64,000 bases of DNA, taken from positions 1,550,001-1,614,000 of the forward strand of contig CP060234.1 of assembly GCA_023898685.1 (NCBI GenBank), in the 5' to 3' direction. A model generated the notes under the pieces. It was given only the letters and a program-made list of their open reading frames with translations, was not told the origin of the DNA and did not search any database. This stretch comes from Phycisphaeraceae bacterium (GTDB taxonomy: Bacteria > Planctomycetota > Phycisphaerae > Phycisphaerales > UBA1924). Below, one piece after another: positions 51,342 through 59,839 of the stretch. A program made the position numbers and the translations under genes. Within the stretch, counting starts at the first letter, position 1. Every line of letters begins with the position of its first letter.

Positions 51342-52976
51342 ATGGCTTCCCGCTCCTTCCAGGGCCCCAAGGGCACACGCGACCTCTACCCCGAGGACAT
51401 GCTCCGCCGGCGCTACATCATCCAGTCGTGGCGCGACACCTCCATCCGCCACGGCTTCGAGGAGATCGAGGGCCCGACGTTCGAGGAGGCCGAGCTCTAC
51501 GCCGTCAAGAGCGGCGAGGGCATCCTGGGCGAGCTCTTCCAGGCCTTCAGCGGCAAGAGCCCCGAGGAGGTGGCCCAGGTCCAGGAGACGGGGCGGGCCC
51601 CGTTCGCGATGCGCCCCGAGTTCACGCCCACGCTGGCGCGGATGTACGCGGCGCGGGCTCGCCAACTGACCAAGCCGACGCGGTGGTTCATGGCGGGGCC
51701 ATTCTTCCGGGCGGAACGGCCCCAGCGGGGGAGGCTGCGGGAGTTTTTGCAGTGGAATGCGGATGTGCTGGGTTCTGACGACCAAATGGTGGACCGCGCA
51801 GATGTGGTTTCAGTGCTCCTCGCCTCAATTGAAGAAGTGGGCCTCATAGGGCACTCGGCTCTTGAAACGAATGGGGCGGGGAGTGTTACTCTCCGATACA
51901 ACGATCGGCGATGGACGGAAGGTATGCTCGATTGGGCTGGGGTTGATGCCGCAAGTAAACCTGCGGTCATAGCATTGCTTGATCGCTACAAAAAATACAA
52001 TTCGCGCGATTCATTTGAATCCGACCTTGGACAGATCGTTTCCAGCAGTCTTATCGCCCAGTACATTACGGATCGCCTTGAAGACGAGAGATTGCGTGTT
52101 GCGGAAGAGAGTGATCAGGCTGAATACAAAGAGCTGATGTTGCAGAGGATGAAGCAGTTCAACCTCCGGCGCCGCGATGATCCGGATCGTATCAGGGAGT
52201 TTGGGGCCTATTCAGATGAGGACATCGTTGCGCCAGAGGCAAGGGCCTTTGTCGACAGTCTGACAGAACGTGGCTTCTCTGATTGGTTGACCTTTGATGG
52301 TTCTATCGTCCGCGGCCTCGCCTACTACACCGGCACCGTCTTCGAGGTCATCGCCGAGGGCGAGCGGGCCGTGGCGGGGGGCGGCCGCTACGACAAACTG
52401 ATCGAGCTGCTGGGCGGGCCGCCGACGCCCGCGGTGGGGTTCGCGATGGGCGACGTCGTGCTCAGCCTGCTGCTCGAGGATAAGGGGCTGATGCCGGAGG
52501 GGCCCCAGCTGATGGACGCCGTGAGCCGGCGGCCCGCGTCGGTGCGCCCCGAGGCGTTCGTCATCGGCGCCAACGACGAGACGAGCGACACGCTGGTCCG
52601 CCGCCTCGTCGCCGACCTGCGTCGGGGGGTCGAGAGCAAGAGCTACCAGGACAAGGCCGACGATCGCAAGCCCTGGCAGGCCGACCGCTATGAACCGGCT
52701 TCCGACGGCGTCCGCCCCATGCACGCCCGCTCATCCGACAAGTCCACGCGCAACGTCAAGAAGCTGCTGGGCGACGCGAGCCGGCAGAACGCGAAGTTCG
52801 CGGTAATCATCCACGACACGCCCGACGTCGCCGATCGCGTCCAGCTCAAGGACCTCGATGGGCAGCGCGACCTCACCCCCGCCGATATCCCGGGCTTGCC
52901 CACCGACAAGGCCGAGTTCAGCGTCGACACCGCGAGCGACGTCTACGTCGGCCGGGCGATCGCGGCGATTTCCTGA
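51342..52976 (+). CDS. hisS: Histidyl-tRNA synthetase
   Basis: 544 residues. Class II motifs are present: motif 1 region GPKGTRDLYPEDM, motif 2 PFFRAERPQRGRLREFLQWNADVLG, the histidine-A block SIVRGLAYYTGTVFEVI, and motif 3 AVAGGGRYDKLIELLG. The anticodon-binding domain follows (PEAFVIGANDETSDTLVRRLVADLRRG). It charges tRNA-His in the cytoplasm. It is about 120 residues longer than the E. coli enzyme, with an extra stretch inside the C-terminal domain (about 435-490, rich in K, D and R). The segment between motif 2 and the histidine-A block has much lower GC than both flanks. Confidence 0.95.
   Translation: MASRSFQGPKGTRDLYPEDMLRRRYIIQSWRDTSIRHGFEEIEGPTFEEAELYAVKSGEGILGELFQAFSGKSPEEVAQVQETGRAPFAMRPEFTPTLARMYAARARQLTKPTRWFMAGPFFRAERPQRGRLREFLQWNADVLGSDDQMVDRADVVSVLLASIEEVGLIGHSALETNGAGSVTLRYNDRRWTEGMLDWAGVDAASKPAVIALLDRYKKYNSRDSFESDLGQIVSSSLIAQYITDRLEDERLRVAEESDQAEYKELMLQRMKQFNLRRRDDPDRIREFGAYSDEDIVAPEARAFVDSLTERGFSDWLTFDGSIVRGLAYYTGTVFEVIAEGERAVAGGGRYDKLIELLGGPPTPAVGFAMGDVVLSLLLEDKGLMPEGPQLMDAVSRRPASVRPEAFVIGANDETSDTLVRRLVADLRRGVESKSYQDKADDRKPWQADRYEPASDGVRPMHARSSDKSTRNVKKLLGDASRQNAKFAVIIHDTPDVADRVQLKDLDGQRDLTPADIPGLPTDKAEFSVDTASDVYVGRAIAAIS
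51770..52310 (+). other. Low-GC patch inside hisS
   Basis: By direct count, 51781-52320 has about 53% G+C (285 of 540), with one 60-base line at 40%. The next 60 bases are 73%. Codons such as AAA, TTT, GAA, ATT and CTT appear here but are rare around it. The reading frame stays intact across both borders. It covers the insertion region between motif 2 and the histidine-A block, while the catalytic flanks keep normal composition. Confidence 0.85.
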
Positions 52977-53008
52977 GTGGGGTTCACCGCGCCCGCGTTC
53001 GTTCCCGC

Positions 53009-53085
53009 GTGCCACGGCCGTGCCGGCCGTGTGATCGCGGAAGAAGCGTCCAAGGTACCCCACACGGCCGGGACGGCCGTGGCAC
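53009..53085. repeat. Inverted repeat with 25-bp arms after hisS
   Basis: The left arm, 53009-53033, opens GTGCCACGGCCGTG. The right arm, 53061-53085, ends CGGCCGTGGCAC. They pair with one mismatch around a 27-base loop. It lies in the 227-bp gap between the convergent hisS and tetR-type genes and may act as a bidirectional terminator-like structure, though no T run is present. Confidence 0.75.
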
Positions 53086-53112
53086 ACACGTCTGCGTCGA
53101 ACCGTTGATGCA

Positions 53113-53139
53113 CTCCGCGGGCTCGCGCCCGCGGCTCGT
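53113..53139. repeat. Single copy of the GCGGGCTCGCGCCCGC palindrome
   Basis: CCGCGGGCTCGCGCCCGCGG at 53115-53134 is identical to the second half of the paired element at 27938-27957, including the following CTCGTC. Here it occurs without its inverted partner. Confidence 0.75.
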
Positions 53140-53203
53140 CGGACAGGATCGTGGTCAGCCACGTTGACGACGGCACACGCCGGGACGCCGGCACGCATGG
53201 GTG

Positions 53204-53788
53204 CTACCCCGCCGATCCCGCGATCAGCGCCCGCTCGATCAGCATCTCGCCCACCTCCGCGGCCGTGCGGGCCGCGGTGCCCTCGCGGTCGATCACCTCG
53301 TAGATGATCGCGCCCTGCATCAGCAGGCCGAACTGGCGGGCGAACTCCTCGGGATGGTCGAGCCCGCCGGCCTCGGCGAGACCCCGCACGATCTCGCGCA
53401 GCGCGTTCACGTTGGCCCGGGCCGCGATGTGGCAGTCGTCGTTGGGGTTGGGGAACTCGCTGCACGCATGGATGAACAGGCAACCGTTGAAGGCGATGTC
53501 GCTGAACCAGTCCCGCCACACGCCCCACACCTCGCGGAGCTGATCGAGCGGGTCGTCGCCGCCGCGTTCGCGGAGAAGCCGGGGCAGCTTGGCTCGCCAG
53601 CCCTCGTCGCGGCGCTGGATGCAGGCGAGGGCGAGCGCCTCCTTGCTCTCGAAGTACTTGTAGAAGGTCGTCTTGGTCGTCCCCACCTCGGCGAGGATCT
53701 GGTCGAGCCCCGTCGCGTGGAAGCCCTGCTGATAAAACAGGTCGAGCCCCGCGGCGATGAGGCGTTCTCTGGTGTCGGTCTGCTGCAT
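53204..53788 (-). CDS. TetR-family transcriptional regulator
   Basis: 194 residues. The N-terminal DNA-binding region reads TRERLIAAGLDLFYQQGFHATGLDQILAEVGTTKTTFYKYFESKEAL, a standard TetR helix-turn-helix. The C-terminal ligand domain contains FNGCLFIHACSEFPNPND and ends in a helix used for dimerisation. It represses a target until it binds a small molecule. It is divergent from a secreted-protein gene 191 bp away, the nearest candidate target. The ligand is unknown. Confidence 0.93.
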   Translation of the reverse strand: MQQTDTRERLIAAGLDLFYQQGFHATGLDQILAEVGTTKTTFYKYFESKEALALACIQRRDEGWRAKLPRLLRERGGDDPLDQLREVWGVWRDWFSDIAFNGCLFIHACSEFPNPNDDCHIAARANVNALREIVRGLAEAGGLDHPEEFARQFGLLMQGAIIYEVIDREGTAARTAAEVGEMLIERALIAGSAG

Positions 53789-53979
53789 CGCGGCTCCGAG
53801 TCGTTGCGCCGGTCGAGTGTATCCCGATTCCGGCGTTTGCCGGCCGAGGCTTGTTCGGGAGCCCGTCCGGCCATGCCGGGGGTTGACCGGAAGTCACTCC
53901 CATTCGGGGAACAAGTGTGCTCTGATGAGCCTTCACCCAGGCCACCCAGGCAAACTCACTCCGCCAGGAAGGACCAGTC

Positions 53980-55251
53980 ATGCAAACCGCCCGATCCATC
54001 CAGCGCCGCCTCACCGCCGGCTTCGCCGGTGTCGTGCTCACCCTGGCCATCGCGGCCCAGGCCTCGGCCCAGACCGCGACGACCTTCACCTACCAGGGCT
54101 CGCTCCGATTTGAGGGCGCGCCCTACACCGGCACGGCCGACTACCGCTTCAGCCTGTGGGACGCGACGACCGGCGGCGGCGAGGTCGGCTCGCCCGACGC
54201 GGTCCCGGGCGTCTCGGTCGACCGCGGCCTGTTCACCGCCGAGCTCGACTTCGGCGCCGAGGCCCACAACGCCGGCCGGTATCTCCAGATCGAGGTCCGC
54301 ACGCCCGCCTGGGACGGCTCGGGCGATGAGCCGGCCTACTTCACCTTCCCCGACCGCACGCCGATGACCGCGTCGCCCTACGCGATCAACACCCGCGGCA
54401 TCTTCGTCAACGAAGCCGGTGACCGCGTCGGCGTCGGCACCGACCAGCCGACACACCCCCTGCACGTCTCGGGCGACGAGCGCACGACCATGCTCGTCGA
54501 ATCGCCGAACACCGCCGGCACCTGGTTCAATCTGCTCAACACCTCGGAGGGTGGACAGTTCTGGCGGATGATCTCCACCGGCTCGGGCAACGGCGAGGGC
54601 CCCGGCAACCTGCTCATCGGGCACGGCACGCAGGCCGGCGCCGAAAGCACGGCCATGACCATGCTCTCCAACGGCAACATCGGCATCGGCACCACCGCGC
54701 CCAAGCGATCGCTGCACAACGAGGGCGACTACTACGGCAAGGGGCACGTCTGGCTCCACGCCCTGGAGGGCGACGGCGCCGACGGGACCGCCTACGTCCA
54801 GGCCCGCGACGACTCGGGAACGAGCAGCATCGGCATGAGGCTTCGCACCCAGAACGGCGGCACCATCAACGAAGCAATCCACATCACCCCGTACGGCCAC
54901 GTCGGCATCGGCACGACCGCCCCGCAGGACAGGCTCGACATCGGCTCCGGCGCCCTCCGCTTCCCCGACGACACCCGCCAGACCACCGCCTACCGCCCGA
55001 TCGTCGTGAATAACTCACGCGCCAGCTTCCTTTGCCCGGGCGGCGGGCAGGTCGAGCTCGCCGCCACGGTCAACGGAGCCATGCCGGGGATGGCCGTCAT
55101 CATCACGCCGCCGTACCGGCTCTGGAACTTCCACACCCTCGGCTATGCCTACGTCGAGTCGCCGAACGTCGTGGTCTGGCGCATCGTGAGCACGGCCGGG
55201 GGCGACACCACCTACGGCGCCGCCACCTGGCGCATCACCGTGATCCCGTGA
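53980..55251 (+). CDS. Secreted protein with tail-fibre-like GIGTT repeats
   Basis: 423 residues. The signal peptide ends QASAQ, and TTFTYQGSLRFEGAPYTGTADYRFSLWD follows, a beta-sandwich opening common in planctomycete and Bacteroidetes secreted proteins. Three blocks resemble phage tail-fibre and adhesin repeats: RVGVGTDQPTHPLHV, NIGIGTTAPKRSLH and HVGIGTTAPQDRLDI, then FPDDTRQTTAY. It is not next to phage genes, so it is more likely a surface or secreted adhesive protein. It has no dockerin tail, and the function is unknown. Confidence 0.85.
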   Translation: MQTARSIQRRLTAGFAGVVLTLAIAAQASAQTATTFTYQGSLRFEGAPYTGTADYRFSLWDATTGGGEVGSPDAVPGVSVDRGLFTAELDFGAEAHNAGRYLQIEVRTPAWDGSGDEPAYFTFPDRTPMTASPYAINTRGIFVNEAGDRVGVGTDQPTHPLHVSGDERTTMLVESPNTAGTWFNLLNTSEGGQFWRMISTGSGNGEGPGNLLIGHGTQAGAESTAMTMLSNGNIGIGTTAPKRSLHNEGDYYGKGHVWLHALEGDGADGTAYVQARDDSGTSSIGMRLRTQNGGTINEAIHITPYGHVGIGTTAPQDRLDIGSGALRFPDDTRQTTAYRPIVVNNSRASFLCPGGGQVELAATVNGAMPGMAVIITPPYRLWNFHTLGYAYVESPNVVVWRIVSTAGGDTTYGAATWRITVIP

Positions 55252-55301
55252 ATCGGCCCGAGATGAATCGGTCGCTCCCACACGCAGAGAGGCCCACCAA
55301 G

Positions 55302-55691
55302 ATGATCCCGCACGCCATCACACTCGCGGTCGCGGCCGGCCTCGCCGGAGCCCTTGAACACGCCATCCCCTGGTCGACCATCGACGGGGGTGGCGGCACC
55401 AGCACCGCCGGCCCCTACACGCTCACAGGCACCCTCGCCTAGCACGACGCGGCGGCGCCGACCGCCGGCGGCGTCTACGTCCTCACAGGCGGATTCTGGG
55501 CGGGGATCGACGCGCCCTGCGGCCCTGCCGACCTCGCGGAGCCGTTCGGCTTGCTCGACCTCGCCGACGCCAACGCGTTCGTCATCGGCTTCCTTGCGAG
55601 CGACCCGGACGCCGATCTCGACGGCAACAGCCTGTTTGATCTCATCGACGTCAACACCTTCGTCCAGGGCTTCCTCGCGGGCTGCCCATGA
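55302..55691 (+). pseudogene. Short dockerin-tailed secreted protein interrupted by an amber codon
   Basis: A 130-codon frame runs from ATG 55302 (signal-peptide-like MIPHAITLAVAAGLAGALEH) through TSTAGPYTLTGTLA, hits TAG at 55440-55442, and continues in the same frame. After the stop it reads HDAAAPTAGGVYVLTGGFWAG and a full GC-type dockerin (DLAEPFGLLDLADANAF to LAGCP). Intact homologues I recall read GTIGQ(H/P)DAG at this point, so a CAG-to-TAG change would explain it. Either it is a pseudogene, or the stop is a sequencing error or is read through. All other features look intact. Confidence 0.75.
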
Positions 55692-55749
55692 TTCCGCTTG
55701 GTGAGATCCCCCCGTGCCGGTACATTGGCGATCGCCGCAGGGGGGCCAG

Positions 55750-57513
55750 ATGCACACACGGCGCCGACAGGCAACGGGGTTCACGACGCTGGCCATTCAC
55801 GCCAGCTTGACAGGCGCCGCGCTCGCCGGCGGGCCCACGCCGCAGCTCTTGATGGTCACAGGTGCGACGGCCCCCGGCACAGATGGGGCGCTGTTCGCCG
55901 AGTGCTACGAGCCGCCGGCCGTGGACGAGGCGGGAAGAGTTCTCTTTCTCGCGGGGATCGAACGCGACGGTGTGTCGGTCGACTTCGGCAACGACTACGG
56001 AATGTGGGTCACCGAGAGCGGAACGACGCTCCTGGTCCGTGAGGGCGACCCTGCTCCCGGCACGACGGGCCCCGTGTTCAACTACTTCACCGGGGAACCG
56101 TCGCTCGTGGGCTTCCGGGGCGGACGGGTCGCGTTCTACGCCGCGCTCCGCGACGACGGCGGCGGCATCGATTCGACGAACAGCTCGGGCATCTGGGCCG
56201 GCCCGCTCGACGCGATCGACCTCATCGCACGGGCCGGCGATGGCGCGCCGGGCACCGAGGGCGCCGTGTTCGAGGACTTCAACAACCCTTCGCTGACGGC
56301 CTCGGGCCTCCTCGCGTTCCCGGGCTTCCTCGTCCCGGGTGTCGGCGACGCCACGCCGGGCCACGAGGGGGGCAGCTGGATCGGCGTCCCCGGCTCGCTC
56401 GCCGTCGCCGCCCGCCGCGGCGACCCGGCGCCGGGCACCCCCAGCAACTTCTGGTATCTCTCCGACCCGATCGTGAGCGATTCCGGCGAGTTCGCGGTCG
56501 GGGGCGAGATCGAGACCGGCGTCAACGGCGTGACCTACATGGACAGCGACTGCCTCTGGCTCACCCGCGGCGGCACGCTCGAGCTGCTCGCGCGCGAGGC
56601 CAGCCCCGTGCCGGGCATCGCCGGCGCCGAATTCGGCATCATCGCCAGCCCGACCATCAACGGCGTTGGCGAGGTCGCGTTCTACGCGGTCATGCAGGGG
56701 GCTGTCACGGGGTACGACAACGCCGCGATCTTCACCGGCGACCACGACACGCTGGGCCTGCTCGTGCGCGAGGGTGACGAGCCGCCGGGCGTCCCCGGCG
56801 CACGGTTCCTCTCGTTCTCCTTCCCCCTGATCACCGACACCGGCCGCGTGCTTTTCTACGCGGCGCTCCGTGTCGAGGGAGGCGTCAACAGCACCAACGA
56901 CGAGGGGATCTGGGAGGGGACGCCCGGTGAACTGAGGCTGGTCGCCCGCAAGGGAGACGAGGCCCCGGGCACGGGCGGCGCGCGCTTCCTCCGGTTGCTG
57001 ATCCCGATCACCAACAACCGGGGCGACGTCGTTCTCCGGGCCGACCTCCGCCCGGGCGAGCACGGCGTGACCACCGACAACGATCGGGGCATCTGGGCTC
57101 GCCCCGCCGGTGCAACCGACTTCACGCTCATTGCCCGCGAGGGCGACATGATCGACGTCGACCCTTCGCCCGGTGGCGAGGATCGGCGCACGATCGGCAA
57201 CTTCTTCCCGTTCAGGGGCGGCGCCGCGGGCGGCCACGGCCAGCCCTCGATGCTCAATGAGGCTGGTCGCCTCGCCTACACGATCGTGTTCGACGACGAC
57301 TCGACCGCGGTGTTTGCCTTGGACCTCGAATCGTTGCCTTGCTCTCTCGCCGACCTCGCCGAGCCTCTCGGCACCCTCGATCTCGCCGACGTGCTCGCCT
57401 TTGTCGAAGCGTTCGGCCTGATGAACAGCCGGGCCGACCTGGACGGCAACGGTCTGTTCGACCTGGCTGATATCGTGGCTTTCGTGGACACGTTCAATGC
57501 GGGCTGCCCCTGA
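55750..57513 (+). CDS. Secreted repeat protein (REGDPAPGT-type repeats) with dockerin-type tail
   Basis: 587 residues from the ATG at 55750; a GTG at 55714 is also in frame. After a signal peptide, about seven copies of a 60-70 residue unit appear. Each has an R-x-GD-x-APGT-x-G-x-x-F block (LVREGDPAPGTTGPVF, LIARAGDGAPGTEGAVF, LVREGDEPPGVPGARF) and a G-x-V-A/L-F-Y-A-AL strand, possibly a propeller. The end is a GC-type dockerin (ADLAEPLGTLDLADVLAF to NAGCP). It is probably extracellular; the function is unknown. It follows the broken gene by 58 bp. Confidence 0.88.
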   Translation: MHTRRRQATGFTTLAIHASLTGAALAGGPTPQLLMVTGATAPGTDGALFAECYEPPAVDEAGRVLFLAGIERDGVSVDFGNDYGMWVTESGTTLLVREGDPAPGTTGPVFNYFTGEPSLVGFRGGRVAFYAALRDDGGGIDSTNSSGIWAGPLDAIDLIARAGDGAPGTEGAVFEDFNNPSLTASGLLAFPGFLVPGVGDATPGHEGGSWIGVPGSLAVAARRGDPAPGTPSNFWYLSDPIVSDSGEFAVGGEIETGVNGVTYMDSDCLWLTRGGTLELLAREASPVPGIAGAEFGIIASPTINGVGEVAFYAVMQGAVTGYDNAAIFTGDHDTLGLLVREGDEPPGVPGARFLSFSFPLITDTGRVLFYAALRVEGGVNSTNDEGIWEGTPGELRLVARKGDEAPGTGGARFLRLLIPITNNRGDVVLRADLRPGEHGVTTDNDRGIWARPAGATDFTLIAREGDMIDVDPSPGGEDRRTIGNFFPFRGGAAGGHGQPSMLNEAGRLAYTIVFDDDSTAVFALDLESLPCSLADLAEPLGTLDLADVLAFVEAFGLMNSRADLDGNGLFDLADIVAFVDTFNAGCP

Positions 57514-57563
57514 GATCTGTGATCGACCCGACCCTCGGAGCGCGGCCCAAGGGAGTTCTTCAC

Positions 57564-58451
57564 ATGCGTCGTGCTCCGGTTTCGTCCGGCGTCGCCTTGG
57601 TTCTGTTCGGCATCGCATCTGTCGCGGGCGCCGACGACGAGGCGGCCTGTCCAGGCTGCGTGATCCAGTTGCACATCGTCGCCGACGCCTTGTTCTCTGA
57701 TACATACGGCGCTCAGACGCTCGACATCGTCAACCAGGTCATCCAGGGCGCCAACGAACGCTGGACGCGGCCGGTCGACCAGGGCGGGCTCGAGGTCCAT
57801 GTCCAACTCGCCGGTATCGACGTCTTCCCGGGCTCCGATCCGTTTCCCGCCACCACCGATGCGTTCGCGCTTCTGTCCGCCGTCCAGGCGTACGCCGCCG
57901 CAAAGCGGCCCATCGATCCCGCGACCCGCGATGCCCTCATTCTGATCACGGGCCGCGATCTCGACGGTTCGCTGATCGGCCTCGCGTTCGTCGGGAGCGC
58001 GTGCGGCCCCTCGTCCGTGGCGATCGCCGCCGTGCTCCCCAACGACCCGTCGCCCGCCGAGTTCCTCAGCACCAACGTGGCCCATCAGCTCGGCCACATC
58101 CTGGGCATGCAGAATGACGGCAGCGGCAACGCCTGCCCACCCACGGGGTTCATCATGGGGCTCCTCAGCCCGTCCAGCCCCGCCACCACCTTCAGCACAT
58201 GCTCGCAGGCCTACTTCGGCTCGTTCATCCAGACCCACCCAAACATCCCGGACTGCCTCGCCGACCCGGCTATCGCCTGCAACCAGGCCGACCTCGCCGA
58301 GCCCTTCGGGCTGCTCGATCTGGCCGACATCAACGCCTTCGTGGCGGGATTCCTCGCGAACGACACGATCGCGGACATCGACGGCAACGGCCTGTTCGAC
58401 CTGACCGACTTGAACCTGTTCGTCGTGGCGTTCATCGGGGGCTGCCCCTGA
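57564..58451 (+). CDS. Reprolysin/M12-like metalloprotease homologue with altered active site, dockerin-tailed
   Basis: 295 residues from the ATG at 57564 with GGGAG eight bases upstream. A signal peptide precedes a domain opening VIQLHIVADALFSDTYG, like reprolysin-type metalloproteases. The zinc region reads AHQLGHILGMQND, where active members have HExxHxxGxxHD. The catalytic glutamate is Q and the third ligand histidine is N, while the methionine-turn-like FIMGLLSP is kept. This predicts loss of proteolysis. The end is a GC-type dockerin (ADLAEPFGLLDLADINAF to IGGCP). It may be a binding protein or inhibitor evolved from a protease. Confidence 0.8.
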   Translation: MRRAPVSSGVALVLFGIASVAGADDEAACPGCVIQLHIVADALFSDTYGAQTLDIVNQVIQGANERWTRPVDQGGLEVHVQLAGIDVFPGSDPFPATTDAFALLSAVQAYAAAKRPIDPATRDALILITGRDLDGSLIGLAFVGSACGPSSVAIAAVLPNDPSPAEFLSTNVAHQLGHILGMQNDGSGNACPPTGFIMGLLSPSSPATTFSTCSQAYFGSFIQTHPNIPDCLADPAIACNQADLAEPFGLLDLADINAFVAGFLANDTIADIDGNGLFDLTDLNLFVVAFIGGCP

Positions 58452-58536
58452 TTCACCCGGATTCGGGCTTCCGACCGGCGGTCCTGCGCGGTAGGCTGCG
58501 CGTTCGCCCGCAACCCCGGGAACCAAGGAGAGAGAT

Positions 58537-59823
58537 ATGCCGCGCGCCTCGACTCTTGTCACCGCGTCCCTGTCCGCCGCCGTGCTCGTCCAGTCGGCCG
58601 GCGCCGTCGTCATCGTCTTCGTCCACGATCAGTCGTCCGACCAGATCATCCGCTGCGTCGACCGCAACGGCGACGGCGACGCGACCGACCCGGGCGAGGC
58701 GACCGACTTCCTCGACGCGACGCTTCCCGTCGACACCGGCATCAACAACGCCCAGGGCCTTGTCGCGCTGGGGCCCAACGACATCCTCGCCACCGACAAC
58801 TTCGCCCCCGACAACGTCGTCCACGGCCGCGACCTCAACGGCGACGGCGACTCGCTCGATCCGGGTGAGGCGTTCGTCTGGTTCGACGGCACGCTGCCCG
58901 GCGGCTTCCACCTGACCAACCCGGCCGAGCTCCGTGCCCGCGCCAACGGGGGCTACTTCATCCTCGACAACAACACGCTCGACACGATCAACCCCGAGGC
59001 GATCTACGCCCTCGCCGACGCCGACAACTCGGGCGTGATCGAGCCAAGCGAGGTGACCCTGGCATTCCTGCTTTCCCCGGCCGGCGCGAGCCTGACGACG
59101 ACCTTTGACGTCGTTGAGGACAACGCGGGCCTGCTCTACGCCCTCGACATCACCGACCCGAACCAGATCGAGTCGATCGACCAGCTCGACCCCGTCTCGG
59201 GCACGAAGCACGAGTGGTTCGACTCCGTCGACCTGCTCAACTTCACGGGCTACGTTCTGTCGTTCACGGTCAACGAGCTCGAGTACATCTCGTCGTCGGA
59301 CGAGGTGATCTTCGGCGCGTCCACCCTGGGCGGCTCGTCGGTCATTCTGGCCGCGACCGACCGCAACCACTCGGGGTTCATCGACGCGTCGAGCGAGTTC
59401 CGCCTGCTCTGGAGCGCCACGCTCAGCGCCGACCACCCGTCGACCGGCTCGCCCCGCGACTTCTGGCTCGCCGCCGACGGCTCGCTCTTCTTCACCGATG
59501 CGCTCCACGATGTGGTCTGGCGCCTCATCGACCGCAACGGCGACGGCGACTACAACGACCTCCACGAGACCGTCATGTTCTACGACACCGCCGGCGCCGG
59601 CGCCTCGGGGCTGCCCACGCTCTCGCTCCCGCTCAGCGTGACCACGTGGATGTGCGCCGCCGACCTCGCCGAGCCCTTCGGCGTGCTCGACCTCGCCGAC
59701 GTCCAGGCGTTCATCGCCGCGTTCATCGGCCAGCAGCCCCTCGCAGACCTCAACGCCGACGGCGTGTGGGACCTCGCCGACGTCCAGGGCTACATCGCGG
59801 CCTTCATCGGGGGCTGCCCCTAA
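58537..59823 (+). CDS. Secreted propeller-like protein with dockerin-type tail
   Basis: 428 residues with a signal peptide (ending SAGA). The body has repeated strand motifs such as ILATDNFAPDNVVHG, GLLYALDITDP and DFWLAADGSLFFTDALHDVVW, suggesting a beta-propeller. Calcium-loop-like runs (DRNGDGDATDPGE, DLNGDGDSLDPGE, DRNGDGDYNDLHE) occur three times in the body. It ends in a GC-type dockerin (ADLAEPFGVLDLADVQAF to IGGCP). It is likely extracellular; the ligand is unknown. It is part of a same-strand run of secreted genes and converges with the PEP-CTERM gene 16 bp away. Confidence 0.86.
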   Translation: MPRASTLVTASLSAAVLVQSAGAVVIVFVHDQSSDQIIRCVDRNGDGDATDPGEATDFLDATLPVDTGINNAQGLVALGPNDILATDNFAPDNVVHGRDLNGDGDSLDPGEAFVWFDGTLPGGFHLTNPAELRARANGGYFILDNNTLDTINPEAIYALADADNSGVIEPSEVTLAFLLSPAGASLTTTFDVVEDNAGLLYALDITDPNQIESIDQLDPVSGTKHEWFDSVDLLNFTGYVLSFTVNELEYISSSDEVIFGASTLGGSSVILAATDRNHSGFIDASSEFRLLWSATLSADHPSTGSPRDFWLAADGSLFFTDALHDVVWRLIDRNGDGDYNDLHETVMFYDTAGAGASGLPTLSLPLSVTTWMCAADLAEPFGVLDLADVQAFIAAFIGQQPLADLNADGVWDLADVQGYIAAFIGGCP

Positions 59824-59839
59824 TCACGACCCGCGGCGA

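Noticed and set aside
53980..55251. Prophage tail-fibre gene
   Set aside because: The GIGTT repeats resemble tail fibres, but there is a signal peptide and no capsid, terminase, integrase or lysis genes nearby.
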